Shown here: one piece after another, positions 27,731 to 38,603 of the stretch
Layout of the letters: each line of letters begins with the position of its first letter
Numbering within the stretch: position 1 is the stretch's first letter
Origin: Pseudomonas sp. B21-028
Lineage (GTDB): Bacteria > Pseudomonadota > Gammaproteobacteria > Pseudomonadales > Pseudomonadaceae
DNA: 64,000 bases
Reading direction: 5' to 3'
Assembly (NCBI RefSeq): GCF_024749045.1
Contig: NZ_CP087184.1
Coordinates: 558,001-622,000 of the forward strand
Notes under the pieces: generated by a model
What the model was told of the DNA's origin: nothing
What the model saw: the letters and a program-made list of their open reading frames with translations, nothing else
Database searches by the model: none
Translations under genes and position numbers: made by a program

Positions 27731-28546
27731 TTGCCGAGCGTATCCACCTTGACCACCGCCGATCCGGTGTTGCTGGTCCAACTGTCCGACAGCCACCTGT
27801 TCGCCGAGGCCGACGCTTCGTTGCTGGGCATGAACACCCGCGACAGTCTGCGGGCGGTGATTGACCTGGTTCTGGAGCAGCAGCCGAACATCGACCTGAT
27901 GCTTGCCACCGGGGATCTGTCCCAGGACGGGACGCTGCAATCCTATGAAGCATTCCGGCAGATGAGTGCGCGGATCGACGCGCCGGCGCGCTGGATTCCG
28001 GGTAACCATGATGAGCCCCAGGTGATGCTTCAGGCGGCGGTCCAGAGCACGTTGCTTGATCCGGTGGTGGACATTGGGAATTGGCGCATCACGCTGCTGG
28101 ATTCTGCGGTGCCGGGTTCGGTGCCGGGGTTCCTCGCGGAAGAACAGTTGGTCCTGTTGGCCAATGCCTTGAGTGAGGCGCCGGAGCGGCATCATCTGGT
28201 GTGTCTGCATCATCATCCGGTGTCGATCGGGTGTGAGTGGATGGAGCCTATCGGGTTGCGTAATCCGGATGCGCTGTTTGCGGTGTTGGATCGGTTTCCG
28301 CAGGTGCGTGCGGTGCTTTGGGGGCATGTGCATCAGGAGATCGATCAGGTGCGTGAGGGGGTGCGTTTGTTGGCTTCGCCTTCGACCTGTATTCAGTTTG
28401 AGCCTGGGGCTGTGGATTTTGCGGTGGGGGAGCAGGCGCCGGGGTATCGGTGGTTGCGGCTTCTGCCGGATGGGCGGTTGGAGACGGGGGTTGAGCGGGT
28501 GGTGGGGTTTGGGTTTGTGGTTGATTATGGGGCCAATGGTTATTGA
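27731..28546 (+). CDS. cpdA: 3',5'-cyclic-AMP phosphodiesterase CpdA
   Basis: A 271-residue calcineurin-type metallophosphoesterase that hydrolyses cAMP. The dimetal site is visible: LSDSHLF with Asp/His near residue 20, TGDLSQDG, PGNHDEP, LHHHPVS and GHVHQE. The start is TTG 27731 with GGGAGAGAG five bases upstream, there being no early ATG. In P. aeruginosa CpdA lowers the cAMP that activates Vfr. From about 28200 the coding strand becomes strikingly G/T-rich and C-poor at synonymous sites, unlike the first half of the gene. This skew reaches the inverted repeat beginning at 28556. Confidence 0.92.
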   Translation: MPSVSTLTTADPVLLVQLSDSHLFAEADASLLGMNTRDSLRAVIDLVLEQQPNIDLMLATGDLSQDGTLQSYEAFRQMSARIDAPARWIPGNHDEPQVMLQAAVQSTLLDPVVDIGNWRITLLDSAVPGSVPGFLAEEQLVLLANALSEAPERHHLVCLHHHPVSIGCEWMEPIGLRNPDALFAVLDRFPQVRAVLWGHVHQEIDQVREGVRLLASPSTCIQFEPGAVDFAVGEQAPGYRWLRLLPDGRLETGVERVVGFGFVVDYGANGY

Positions 28547-28555
28547 GGTTGTTGT

Positions 28556-28860
28556 CCGGGTACATATCCCTTGCTGCGGTAACGGCGGCTTACGGTTCCG
28601 CCCTTACGGCGGGTTACTTTTGGCAAACGCCCCAAAAGTAACCAAAAGGTCTTGGCCCCACCACTCGGCACCTCGCCAAGGCGAGGTGTTCCCTCACTCC
28701 GGCATTGCTCCGTGGGCCCGCCGCGAAGGGCCATCCATGGCCCAGCGCGGCTAACCCGGCATCCATGCCGGGTTGCCCACTGCGCAATGCCTGCGTTCGG
28801 CCGTCGTGGTTAACGGGGCCCAAAGATCAAAAGCAAAGCAAAAGCAAAAGCAAAAGCAAC
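28556..28860. repeat. About 305-bp inverted repeat, left copy
   Basis: This segment is the reverse complement of 29505-29826, with perhaps 85-90% identity by eye and a few indels. It contains a short hairpin taccgttccgcccttacggcg-like region, the palindrome around aacccggcatccatgccggg at about 28757-28776, and ends in AAAAGC repeats at 28826-28860. The outer half can fold with itself. No open frame here looks like a protein. Nothing resembles a transposase. Confidence 0.85.
28826..28860 (+). repeat. AAAAGC hexanucleotide array, left
   Basis: A run of AAAAGC units (one shortened to AAAGC) at the inner edge of the left inverted repeat. The mirror array GCTTTT lies at 29505-29559. Slippage could change unit number. 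Confidence 0.85.
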
Positions 28861-28908
28861 GGCGAGGCGGCCTTGTGGCCGGCCTGTCTTGCGGCTGACC
28901 TTGATCCC

Positions 28909-29010
28909 CTGTGGGAGCGGGCTTGCTCGCGAAGGCGGCCTGAAGAACGACCTGTCTCTTGGGCCATACCTCGTCCCATTGTGGGAGCGAGCCTGCTCGC
29001 GATGGCGGCT
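28909..29010. repeat. Two REP units in direct orientation
   Basis: tgtgggagcgggcttgctcg at 28910 and tgtgggagcgagcctgctcg at 28980 are REP units in the same orientation, lying inside the locus bounded by the inverted repeats and upstream of the DUF6124-like gene. Confidence 0.8.
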
Positions 29011-29137
29011 TTACAGTCGACCTAAATCTGTGGGAATGGTCGGACGCCCAGGCAGATTTTTCCAGCCCTCGCATAGCTGCCACCTCTCGACTGGAAAACG
29101 AGACGTGGCGGTTCCACTTGGTAAAAGGAACCTCACC

Positions 29138-29494
29138 ATGTTCAAAGTTACCCCCAATCCCCCAAAAACCGATCCCACCTCACCCCACACCGGCCTCGAC
29201 GCCAAAAAACTCGACGAAGCCGCCGAACGCGCCCTCAACTTCTACCTCGCCCCAGAACCCCAGGCCAAAAAGAAACCATCCCCCGGTCAGCTATTCACCG
29301 TCGTCGAAGACCTGGACAGCGAAACCCTCCTGGCCAGCCTCAGCGAAACCCTGGCCTCCGCCAATGCGATGCTCAGCGACCTAGCCTTCAACCTCGAAGG
29401 CTCCAGCCGGCATATAGCCTTCGGCGTCCAGCAGATGGTCGAACTCAGCGAATTGCTGGCAAACCGAGCGCTGGACGTCGTCGACCCCCGATAG
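29138..29494 (+). CDS. Small DUF6124-type protein
   Basis: A 118-residue protein with a Pro/Thr-rich N-terminus, a Lys-rich turn (PQAKKKPSPGQ), and a helical C-terminal domain LASLSETLASANAMLSDLAF...HIAFGVQQMVELSELLANRAL. I recognise it as the DUF6124/DUF3077 family widespread in pseudomonads; its function is unknown. ATG 29138 is preceded by AAAAGGAA at a seven-base spacing. The coding strand is C-rich and G-poor, opposite to the end of cpdA. It stands between two inverted repeats, so it may move or be inverted as a unit. No signal peptide. Confidence 0.8.
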   Translation: MFKVTPNPPKTDPTSPHTGLDAKKLDEAAERALNFYLAPEPQAKKKPSPGQLFTVVEDLDSETLLASLSETLASANAMLSDLAFNLEGSSRHIAFGVQQMVELSELLANRALDVVDPR

Positions 29495-29504
29495 GCCAGA
29501 CAAC

Positions 29505-29559
29505 CTTTTGCTTTTGCTTTTGCTTTTGCTTTTGCTTTGCTTTTGCTTTTGCTTTTGAT
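29505..29559 (+). repeat. GCTTTT hexanucleotide array, right
   Basis: About nine units of CTTTTG, with one shortened, start ten bases after the DUF6124-like stop. It is the complement of the left array at 28826 and is longer. Because of its T-runs it could also act as a weak terminator. Confidence 0.85.
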
Positions 29560-29826
29560 CTTGAACGCCCCATTAACCACGCTGGCCGAACGCAGGTATT
29601 GCGTAGTGGGTAACCCGGCATGGATGCCGGGTTAGCCGCGCTGGGCCATGGATGGCCCTTCGCGGCGGCCCACGGAGCAATGCCGGAGTGAGGGCACACC
29701 GAGCGTAGGCGAGGTGCCGAGTGGTGGGGCACAGACCTTTGGTTACTTTGGGGCGTTTGCCAAAGTAACCCGCCGTAAGGGCGGAACCGTAAGTGGCCGT
29801 TACCGCAGCAATGGATATGTACCCAG
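29505..29826. repeat. About 320-bp inverted repeat, right copy
   Basis: Inverted complement of 28556-28860, beginning with the GCTTTT array and ending in gtacccag, the counterpart of ccgggtac on the left. The palindrome gtaacccggcatggatgccg at about 29610 corresponds to that of the left copy. Copies differ by scattered substitutions and small indels, so they are not recent duplicates. Confidence 0.85.
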
Positions 29827-29829
29827 TAA

Positions 29830-29861
29830 GGCCGCCATCGCGAGCAGGCTCGCTCCCACAA
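29830..29861. repeat. REP unit
   Basis: gccatcgcgagcaggctcgc starts at 29833, opposite in orientation to the pair at 28909. It directly adjoins the outer end of the right inverted repeat. Confidence 0.75.
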
Positions 29862-29950
29862 AAAGCTGGGATAAATCCATCGCCACGGAAAGCATGCCCC
29901 CCAATCTCCCTGTAAACTCCGGCCTTTGCCCCCAAACCCAGGGAGTTGGC

Positions 29951-30559
29951 ATGTCCGCTTCGATCCTCTACATCCACGGCTTCAACAGCGCCCCAGCCTC
30001 AACCAAGGCCCGTCAACTCATCGACGTGATGACCCGCCTGGGCCTGGGCGATCAGCTGCAAGTGCCAGCCCTGCACCACCACCCCCGCGAAGCCATGGCC
30101 CAATTGGAACAGGCAATTGCACAACTGGGACGGCCGCTGCTGGTCGGCAGCTCGCTCGGCGGCTACTATGCGACACACTTGGCCGAGCGCCACGGCCTCA
30201 AGGCACTGTTGATCAACCCTGCGGTCAGCCCCCATCGGATGTTCGACGGCTACCTGGGCACGCAAAAGAACTTGTACACCGATGAAACCTGGGAATTGAC
30301 CCACGACCACGTCACGGCCCTGGCCGCGTTGGAAGTGCCGGCGCCCCAGGATCCGCAGCGGTATCAGGTATGGTTGCAAACCGGTGACGAAACGCTGGAT
30401 TATCGCCACGCCCAGCAGTATTACCGTGCTTGTGCCTTGCGCATCCAGGCCGGCGGCGACCACAGTTTCCAGGGGTTTGCCCAACAATTGCCGGCGCTGT
30501 TGAGTTTTGCCGGTATTGGCGCCGATTTGTACCAGGCGATCGACTTCACCTCGCTGTGA
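29951..30559 (+). CDS. yqiA: YqiA-type esterase
   Basis: A 202-residue alpha/beta-hydrolase related to E. coli YqiA, an esterase acting on short acyl and palmitoyl-CoA substrates in vitro. It has the oxyanion-region motif YIHGFNSAP at the N-terminus, the nucleophile elbow GSSLGGYY with Ser68, and the late catalytic His in GGDHSF near residue 180. I chose ATG 29951, the frame upstream having no gene-like sequence and covering the inverted repeat. It precedes parE by 42 bases; the yqiA-parE order is shared with E. coli and P. aeruginosa. Confidence 0.92.
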   Translation: MSASILYIHGFNSAPASTKARQLIDVMTRLGLGDQLQVPALHHHPREAMAQLEQAIAQLGRPLLVGSSLGGYYATHLAERHGLKALLINPAVSPHRMFDGYLGTQKNLYTDETWELTHDHVTALAALEVPAPQDPQRYQVWLQTGDETLDYRHAQQYYRACALRIQAGGDHSFQGFAQQLPALLSFAGIGADLYQAIDFTSL

Positions 30560-30589
30560 GCCATCGCCCCTTTTTCATTCGAACACTGA

Positions 30590-32505
<1,916 letters not shown>

Positions 32506-32506
<1 letters not shown>

Positions 32507-33492
32507 TGCGCAACGGTTTCACCCTGGCGCTGTTGCTGTGGGCGGGAGCCGTCTTCGCTGGGCCGGCACCGGAACTGAAGTTGCTGTCCGAGCACGCTGT
32601 CGACGGCCTGCGCGGCGGCAATCTGTCCGGTCTGGCCCTCTGCGGCGATGAGATGTGGACGGTGTCTGATCGCGACGATGATCGCATTTATCGCCTGGAC
32701 ACCTCCGGCGATGGGGCCTGGCCTGCCCAGGCGTTGATCATCGACGTGCCGCAGGTGCCGGACAGCGGTTTGCCCTGGGGGCTGCGATCGCGCACCTGGG
32801 CGGCATCGTTCCTGCGCGGTGGCGAGCTGGATTTCGAAGGCATCAGTTGCGACAGCGCCGGCAACCGTTATGTGGTCAGCGAATCCCACGCCGCCGTGTT
32901 GCAGGTGCCGCCGTTGGGCGAAGTCTCCTGGCTGAAGATTGCACCGACGATGATCCGCGAGGCCCGTGCCAGTGGCATGCTGTTGCACTTCAATGCGCTG
33001 TTCGAAGGCCTGGCGGTGAACCCGGCCGGTGACCGGTTGTGGTTGGCGGCGGAGCGGGAGCGGCGTGGCTTGCTGATGATCAAGCGTCAGCAAACGGTGT
33101 GGGATTGTGACGGTCATTGTGTGTTGCTGAGCGAAGCGGGGCAGGAAATGCAGCCGGCGCAGTTTCCCAATGCCAAGGCCGTGTCCCGGGACTTTGCCGA
33201 CCTGTCCTTGTTCGACGGCAAGTTGTTCACCCTTGAGCGCAACGCCTATCAGATCTGCCGCCGCGACCCCCAGACCGCTGAAGTCGAGCGTTGCTGGTCG
33301 TTTGCCGCCGAGGCCTTGCAGGACAATCGTCGCTATTCCCAGGCCTATGGGCTGGCCGAGGCCCTGGTGGTGGACGCCAAGGGCGCCTGGGTTGGCCTGG
33401 ACAACAATGACGGGCCGCGTGCCGACGGCGAGGAGCGGCCGATCATCTGGCGCTTCGCCGCACCCGATGGTGGCTGGAACGCCGCGCCATGA
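32506..33492 (+). CDS. Secreted phytase/esterase-like beta-propeller protein
   Basis: A 328-residue protein with a signal peptide of about 18 residues (FTLALLLWAGAVFAG), so probably periplasmic. It resembles the esterase-like-activity-of-phytase family (PF13449 type), with blocks NLSGLALCGDEMWTVSDRDD, ELDFEGISCDSAGNRYVVSE, FNALFEGLAVNPAGDRLWLA and QAYGLAEALVVDAKGAWVGL that look like repeating propeller blades. Four Cys residues in the middle may form disulfides. It begins with a one-base overlap with parE and lies 84 bases before parC, suggesting co-transcription, as in P. aeruginosa. Substrate unknown. Confidence 0.88.
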
Positions 33493-33576
33493 ATCTGCAC
33501 GCCCTGAACACATTTGAATCTACCCAGCGCGGCGGCATCATGCCGTTGCGCCAGACAACGAACTGATGAGGCCCGC

Positions 33577-35841
33577 ATGAGCGACATTCTTGCAGACAGC
33601 TTGGACGGCGTAGAGCGCCGATCGCTGGCTGACTTCACCGAAAATGCCTACCTCAATTACTCCATGTACGTGATCATGGACCGCGCCTTGCCGCACATCG
33701 GCGACGGCTTGAAGCCGGTTCAGCGACGGATCATCTATGCCATGAGCGAGCTGGGGCTGGACGCCGATTCCAAGCACAAGAAGTCGGCGCGGACCGTCGG
33801 TGACGTGCTCGGCAAGTTCCACCCCCACGGCGATTCGGCCTGCTACGAAGCCATGGTGTTGATGGCCCAGCCGTTCAGCTATCGCTACACCTTGGTGGAT
33901 GGCCAGGGTAACTGGGGTGCGCCGGACGATCCCAAGTCGTTCGCGGCCATGCGTTACACCGAGGCGCGGTTGTCGCGTTATTCCGAAGTGCTGCTCAGCG
34001 AGCTGGGCCAGGGCACGGCGGACTGGGGGCCAAACTTCGACGGCACCCTCGATGAACCTCTGGTGTTGCCGGCACGTTTGCCGAATATCCTGCTCAATGG
34101 CACCACCGGCATTGCCGTGGGCATGGCCACTGACGTGCCGCCCCACAACCTGCGGGAAGTGGCCACGGCGTGCGTGCGTCTGTTGGACGAGCCGAAAGCC
34201 ACGGTGGAGCAGCTCTGCGAGCACATCCAGGGCCCGGACTATCCGACCGAAGCGGAAATCATCACCCCGCGCGCCGACCTGTTGAAGATCTACGAGAGCG
34301 GCCGGGGTTCGGTGCGCATGCGCGCCGTGTATCACGTCGAAGACGGCGACATCATTGTCACCGCGTTGCCACACCAGGTATCCGGGGCCAAGGTCCTGGA
34401 GCAGATTGCCGCGATGATGCAGGCAAAACCGTCGAAAGCCCCTCAAGTGGCCGACTTGCGTGACGAATCGGACCACGAGAACCCGTGCCGCATCGTGATC
34501 ATTCCGGTCAACAGCCGGGTCGACCACGACGCCTTGATGCAACACCTGTTCGCCAGTACCGATCTGGAGTCCAGCTACCGGGTCAACATCAACATCATCG
34601 GCCTGGACGGCAAGCCGCAGTTGAAGAACCTGCGGGCATTGTTGGTGGAATGGCTGGAGTTTCGCGTCAAAACGGTGCGTCGACGCTTGCAGTTCCGCCT
34701 GGACAAGGTCGAGCGCCGCCTGCACCTGTTGGACGGTTTGCTGATTGCCTACCTCAACCTGGACGAAGTGATTCACATCATCCGCACCGAGGAGCACCCG
34801 AAGGCGAGCCTGATCGAGCGCTTTGCCCTGAGCGAAATCCAGGCCGACTACATTCTCGATACCCGCCTGCGGCAACTGGCGCGGCTGGAAGAGATGAAGT
34901 TGCGCGCCGAGCAGGATGAATTGCTCAAGGAGCAGGCCAAGCTGCTGGCCCTGCTGGGCAGCGAGGCCAAGCTCAAGAAGCTGGTGCGCACCGAGCTGCT
35001 CAAGGACGCCGAAACCTATGGCGACGACCGTCGTTCGCCTATCGTCGAGCGCGCCGAGGCCAAGGCCCTGAGCGAACACGATCTGCTGCCGAACGAAAAA
35101 GTGACCGTCGTGCTGTCGGAAAAAGGCTGGGTGCGCTCTGCAAAGGGGCACGACATCGACGCGGCGGGGCTTTCCTACAAGGCCGGGGACGGTTTCAAGG
35201 CTCTGGCGCCTGGGCGCTCGAACCAGTTTGCAGTGTTCATCGACTCCACCGGGCGCAGTTATTCGGTGGCGGCCCATACCCTGCCATCGGCCCGCGGCCA
35301 GGGCGAACCGCTGACCGGTCGTCTGACGCCACCACCGGGTGCAACTTTTGAATGTGTGCTGATGCCTGATGATGACGGGCTATACGTTATTGCGTCGGAC
35401 GCCGGCTACGGGTTCGTCGTCAAGGGTGAAGACCTGCAAGCCAAGAACAAGGCGGGCAAGGCGTTGTTGAGCCTGCCGAACAACGCCAAGGTCATTGCGC
35501 CGCGCCCGGTCTCCGACCGGGATAACAATTGGCTGGCTTCGGTGACGACCGAAGGTAGGCTGTTGGTCTTCAAAATCAGCGACTTGCCACAATTAGGTAA
35601 AGGTAAAGGTAATAAGATCATCGGGATTCCCGGCGAACGGGTCGCCAGTCGTGAGGAATATGTCACGGATATTGCAGTGTTACCGGAGGGGGCCACGCTT
35701 GTGCTGCAGGCTGGAAAGCGTACGCTCTCACTCAAAGCAGACGATCTTGAGCATTACAAAGGTGAACGTGGTCGGCGGGGCAACAAGCTTCCAAGGGGTT
35801 TTCAGCGGGTCGATGCACTGCTCGTCGAAAACCTCAATTAA
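33577..35841 (+). CDS. parC: DNA topoisomerase IV subunit A
   Basis: The 754-residue DNA-cleaving subunit partnered with ParE. The winged-helix region contains [14 protein letters not shown] with Ser87 and Glu91, both the quinolone-susceptible forms. The catalytic Tyr127 is in [11 protein letters not shown] long coiled coil covers about 370-490, and the C-terminal beta-pinwheel contains [13 protein letters not shown] chose ATG 33577, which has TGAGG six bases upstream and gives the conventional N-terminus. The 3' end is slightly more AT-rich (AGGTAAAGGTAAAGGTAA near 35595). Confidence 0.97.
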   Translation: MSDILADSLDGVERRSLADFTENAYLNYSMYVIMDRALPHIGDGLKPVQRRIIYAMSELGLDADSKHKKSARTVGDVLGKFHPHGDSACYEAMVLMAQPFSYRYTLVDGQGNWGAPDDPKSFAAMRYTEARLSRYSEVLLSELGQGTADWGPNFDGTLDEPLVLPARLPNILLNGTTGIAVGMATDVPPHNLREVATACVRLLDEPKATVEQLCEHIQGPDYPTEAEIITPRADLLKIYESGRGSVRMRAVYHVEDGDIIVTALPHQVSGAKVLEQIAAMMQAKPSKAPQVADLRDESDHENPCRIVIIPVNSRVDHDALMQHLFASTDLESSYRVNINIIGLDGKPQLKNLRALLVEWLEFRVKTVRRRLQFRLDKVERRLHLLDGLLIAYLNLDEVIHIIRTEEHPKASLIERFALSEIQADYILDTRLRQLARLEEMKLRAEQDELLKEQAKLLALLGSEAKLKKLVRTELLKDAETYGDDRRSPIVERAEAKALSEHDLLPNEKVTVVLSEKGWVRSAKGHDIDAAGLSYKAGDGFKALAPGRSNQFAVFIDSTGRSYSVAAHTLPSARGQGEPLTGRLTPPPGATFECVLMPDDDGLYVIASDAGYGFVVKGEDLQAKNKAGKALLSLPNNAKVIAPRPVSDRDNNWLASVTTEGRLLVFKISDLPQLGKGKGNKIIGIPGERVASREEYVTDIAVLPEGATLVLQAGKRTLSLKADDLEHYKGERGRRGNKLPRGFQRVDALLVENLN

Positions 35842-36020
35842 GCGTGCTAGACGGCTCGGTCTGCGATTAAAAGCCGCGGATCGATGCTTTCGCGCTGGAG
35901 TCGGAGCGCATATTCACGGATGATAGGCCCTTTCAAGCGCCGGCGTGGCCGAGCGTTCTTCATAATGACCGAGTATTTTTTCACTGTGGTAAGCCTTGTG
36001 GCCGCCACCTGGATGGAACG

Positions 36021-36731
36021 ATGACTGCTCTGCGCCTTCCTATTCTATGGCTCGCCGGCCTGCTTGGCCTGGCGGGTTGCAGCGTCCATCAGCCGGTGTC
36101 GCTGTATCAACTTGACAGTGGCAACCCGGCCCAGCCTGCGCAAAGCACCGGCATGGCTGTATTGCTGGGTCCGGTGTCGATTGCTGACTATCTGCAACGC
36201 GAAACCCTGTTGCAACGCCAACCCGATGGTAGCCTGCAGGCTGCCACTGACGGCCGTTGGGCCGGCAGCCTCTCCTCGGACATCGACCAGTTGTTGCTGC
36301 GTCAGGTGGCCGGTCACCTGGACAGCCAGCGTGTGGTATTGGCGCCGGCCACCCAGGGGTTTACCCCGGATGTCCAGGTGCTGCTGTCGATCACCCGCCT
36401 GGATTCGGGCGAAGCGCAACCGGCGGTGCTCGATGCCCAATGGCGGTTGATCGACCGTCGCGGCAAGGTTCGTGAGAACCGCATCGTTCATCTGCAAGAA
36501 CAACATACCGGTGGTACCGCTGCGCAGGTCCAGGCCCAGGGCGTTCTCCTGCAACGTCTGGCCGAGCAGTTGTCCGTGGCGCTCAAGCCATTGGCCAACC
36601 AGCCTCCACTGGTCGAGGCTGCACCGCGCAAGGCGGCTCCTTCCCAGGCCAAGCCCGCTGAACCGGAGAAGTCGCCAAAGCTCCCGATGGCCTTGCCGAT
36701 TCGTACCGACATGGAAGTGTTCAGGTTCTGA
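36021..36731 (+). CDS. PqiC-like ABC-transport auxiliary lipoprotein
   Basis: A 236-residue lipoprotein. The signal peptide ends in LAGC at residues 17-20 and Cys20 is the lipidation site. The body fits the PF03886 (ABC_trans_aux/PqiC) family, with SLYQLDSGNP, VLLGPVSIADYLQRETLLQR and VVLAPATQGFTPDVQVLLSITRLD as typical strands. A Pro/Ala/Lys-rich tail of about 50 residues follows. In E. coli PqiC is part of the Pqi lipid transport bridge with an MCE protein, but no pqiA/B or MCE gene is nearby here, so this gene is an orphan. A strong terminator follows at 36751. Confidence 0.85.
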   Translation: MTALRLPILWLAGLLGLAGCSVHQPVSLYQLDSGNPAQPAQSTGMAVLLGPVSIADYLQRETLLQRQPDGSLQAATDGRWAGSLSSDIDQLLLRQVAGHLDSQRVVLAPATQGFTPDVQVLLSITRLDSGEAQPAVLDAQWRLIDRRGKVRENRIVHLQEQHTGGTAAQVQAQGVLLQRLAEQLSVALKPLANQPPLVEAAPRKAAPSQAKPAEPEKSPKLPMALPIRTDMEVFRF

Positions 36732-36750
36732 TCAGCGAACTGGATGCAAG

Positions 36751-36783
36751 ACAAAGCCCGCGTTGATGCGGGCTTTGTTGTTT
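36751..36783 (+). terminator. Rho-independent terminator
   Basis: Arms acaaagcccgc (36751-36761) and gcgggctttgt (36768-36778) are perfect complements with a six-base loop, followed by TGTTTCT. It ends the PqiC-like gene transcript. Confidence 0.85.
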
Positions 36784-36816
36784 CTGGGAGATAGATCTTC
36801 GGTGCCTGTGCTGGCC

Positions 36817-36886
36817 TCATCGCGAGCAGGGCTCGCTCCCACAGGTCCTGCGCCGTCCTTGTGGGAGCGAGCCTGCTCGCGATGGG
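36817..36886. repeat. REP doublet
   Basis: Inverted REP units with core cgcgagcagggctcgctccc at 36820 and gggagcgagcctgctcgcga at 36863. It sits between two terminators of opposite orientation. Confidence 0.8.
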
Positions 36887-36901
36887 GCCAGTGACGGCGA
36901 C

Positions 36902-36937
36902 AAAAAAGCCCGCAGACAATCACTCATCTGCGGGCTT
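36902..36937 (-). terminator. Rho-independent terminator (minus strand)
   Basis: Arms AAGCCCGCAGA (36906-36916) and TCTGCGGGCTT (36927-36937) form an 11-bp stem; the preceding A-run at 36902 is the T-run on the minus strand. It ends the transcript of the HAMP protein gene. Confidence 0.85.
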
Positions 36938-36958
36938 CGTCATTCCAGCGACCGGAGT

Positions 36959-38470
36959 TCAGGTCTGGCGCTCATGCATCCGCGCCAGCTGCCGCTCCAG
37001 CATCGACGGGTACGGCTCCATCAAGCGCTCCACACAGCACGCACCTTCGGGGCTGGCGATAGGGCGGATGCGGGTGCGTTGGCGGACCAGGGCATCGTCG
37101 TTGATCTTGCGCTCCACCAGCAGCAGATTACGGCTGTGTTGCGACAGCGCCAGGGCATCCTGTGCGGTTTCGGTCAGCAACAGGTCGATCTGGCTCAGGC
37201 CGAACAGCTCATCGCCGAGGGTCAGGCCCAGTTGCAGTTGCAGGGTGATGCCGCTGTCGGCAACTTCGATCTGTAATTGATGACCCAGGGCTCGCAGCAG
37301 TTCACCGCAGCAAATGGCGTTGGTCAGGTAATCGTCGCCGCTGTCTTCGGTATGGAACAGCATCAGGGTGCTGCCGTCGTTCAGGGTGTGCAATTCACCC
37401 TGGTAGAGCGAGGCGGCCTGGTCGAGGCAATCGCGGTAGCGTTCGAGCAGTTCCTTCAGGCGGGCCTGGGGCAGGCGACGCAGTTGGTCCTGGGCGCCGA
37501 GCTGCACGGCCAACACGGCGCTGTGCTGTGGCTGGTTCGAAACGACAGGCCTGGCGACTTGCGGTTGCCCGGCAACCGACTCGTCCCGCAAGTCGGCGAA
37601 GGCGTCGTCGTCTTCTTCGTCTTCAACCGCCCGTACCACATGGCGAGGCGTGGGCCTGGACGTCGGCATCGGCTGGCTTTCGTCGAAGCCAGGATCGCGC
37701 AGGTTACGCACCTCGAACTCCGGTTCGGCTTCATCGTCAACGTAGTCGATGTCCTCGGGCTCCGGCACGGGCGCAGGTTCAGGTGCGAAGCTGGCGTGCA
37801 GCTGCCGCGCCAGATCGCCGATTTCATCCTGGCGCTGGGTGGCCGGGGTGTGTTCGTCGATGTCCCGCAGCCAGACGCGCAATTGCAGCAGTGGCGTGGA
37901 GAGATGCCGTCCCAGGCGCAGGCTCAAGGCCAGCGCCAGTGCCAGTAGTATCGCGCTGAGGATGCCCATGCTTTGCAGGCTGATGGTCATCGGTTGCTGG
38001 AACTGGTCCATGTCCAGGCTGATGCGCAGTTGTCCGGCGGTCACGTCCTGGAAGGTGATCTTGCTCTGGTACATGCCGCCGGACTCGCCCAGCAGGCCTG
38101 GCTTGGGACGCTGGCCGGCCTCGGCGAGGATGCGGTTGTCCACGCTGTAGATGGCGGCGTGGGCCACCAGCTTGTTCTTGGTCAGGTTGTTGAGCAGCAC
38201 GTTGAGGCTGAGGATGTCGTTGGACACCAGCAGCTCGGTGGCGGACGTGGCGGTCTGGGTGGTCAGGCTCTCACCCAGGGCATCGGCTTGCTCGTGCATC
38301 GCCTGCTTGAACTGCAGGCCCATCACGCAGGCATAGATGACCAGGGCCAGGGCGACCAGGATCACGTTATGGCTGGCAATGCGCAATGCAATCGGCACGC
38401 GACGATGGCGCAGTGCACGGAAGATCAGCAGGAAGAAGTTATCGGTTTTGACTGGCGTGGGCCGGTTCAC
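36959..38470 (-). CDS. Two-TM HAMP protein with degenerate cyclase domain
   Basis: A 503-residue inner-membrane sensor-like protein. A first membrane helix follows about residue 30 (NVILVALALVIYACVMGL), then an extracytoplasmic sensor segment of about 125 residues, a second helix (SAILLALALALSLRL), and a HAMP linker. A long acidic disordered stretch contains EDEEDDDAFADL. The C-terminal domain has GELHTLNDGSTLMLF, the surviving strand of a class III cyclase fold, but the two metal-binding Asp of active enzymes are not evident. The start is GTG 38470; no better ATG lies in the promoter gap with serB. The P. aeruginosa relative PA4961 is uncharacterised. Confidence 0.8.
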   Translation of the reverse strand: MNRPTPVKTDNFFLLIFRALRHRRVPIALRIASHNVILVALALVIYACVMGLQFKQAMHEQADALGESLTTQTATSATELLVSNDILSLNVLLNNLTKNKLVAHAAIYSVDNRILAEAGQRPKPGLLGESGGMYQSKITFQDVTAGQLRISLDMDQFQQPMTISLQSMGILSAILLALALALSLRLGRHLSTPLLQLRVWLRDIDEHTPATQRQDEIGDLARQLHASFAPEPAPVPEPEDIDYVDDEAEPEFEVRNLRDPGFDESQPMPTSRPTPRHVVRAVEDEEDDDAFADLRDESVAGQPQVARPVVSNQPQHSAVLAVQLGAQDQLRRLPQARLKELLERYRDCLDQAASLYQGELHTLNDGSTLMLFHTEDSGDDYLTNAICCGELLRALGHQLQIEVADSGITLQLQLGLTLGDELFGLSQIDLLLTETAQDALALSQHSRNLLLVERKINDDALVRQRTRIRPIASPEGACCVERLMEPYPSMLERQLARMHERQT

Positions 38471-38603
38471 TGAGCTCGGCTCTTTGTCCGTGAAATTGAC
38501 GCGCAGTATAGCGACAGCCCCATGACCGGCAAAGCACTGGCGGTGCCCGATGGTCACTGAAAGTGAGTAGAATGCGGTTTTTTTCCACCTGCGGGGGTGC
38601 GCC

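Noticed and set aside
28248..28565. Pro/Thr/Gln-rich 105-residue frame on the minus strand over the end of cpdA
   Set aside because: Its odd composition is explained by the G-rich complement in this region; no start signal.
28751..29083. Frames with repeated Phe-Cys or Lys-Gln across the hexanucleotide array
   Set aside because: They follow from the AAAAGC repeat translated in one frame; no ribosome binding site or domain.
28556..29826. Insertion sequence or transposon
   Set aside because: Terminal inverted repeats exist, but no transposase and no clear target-site duplication could be seen.
33538..35277. 579-residue open frame antisense to parC
   Set aside because: Shadow of parC; His/Gln/Val-rich composition without domains.
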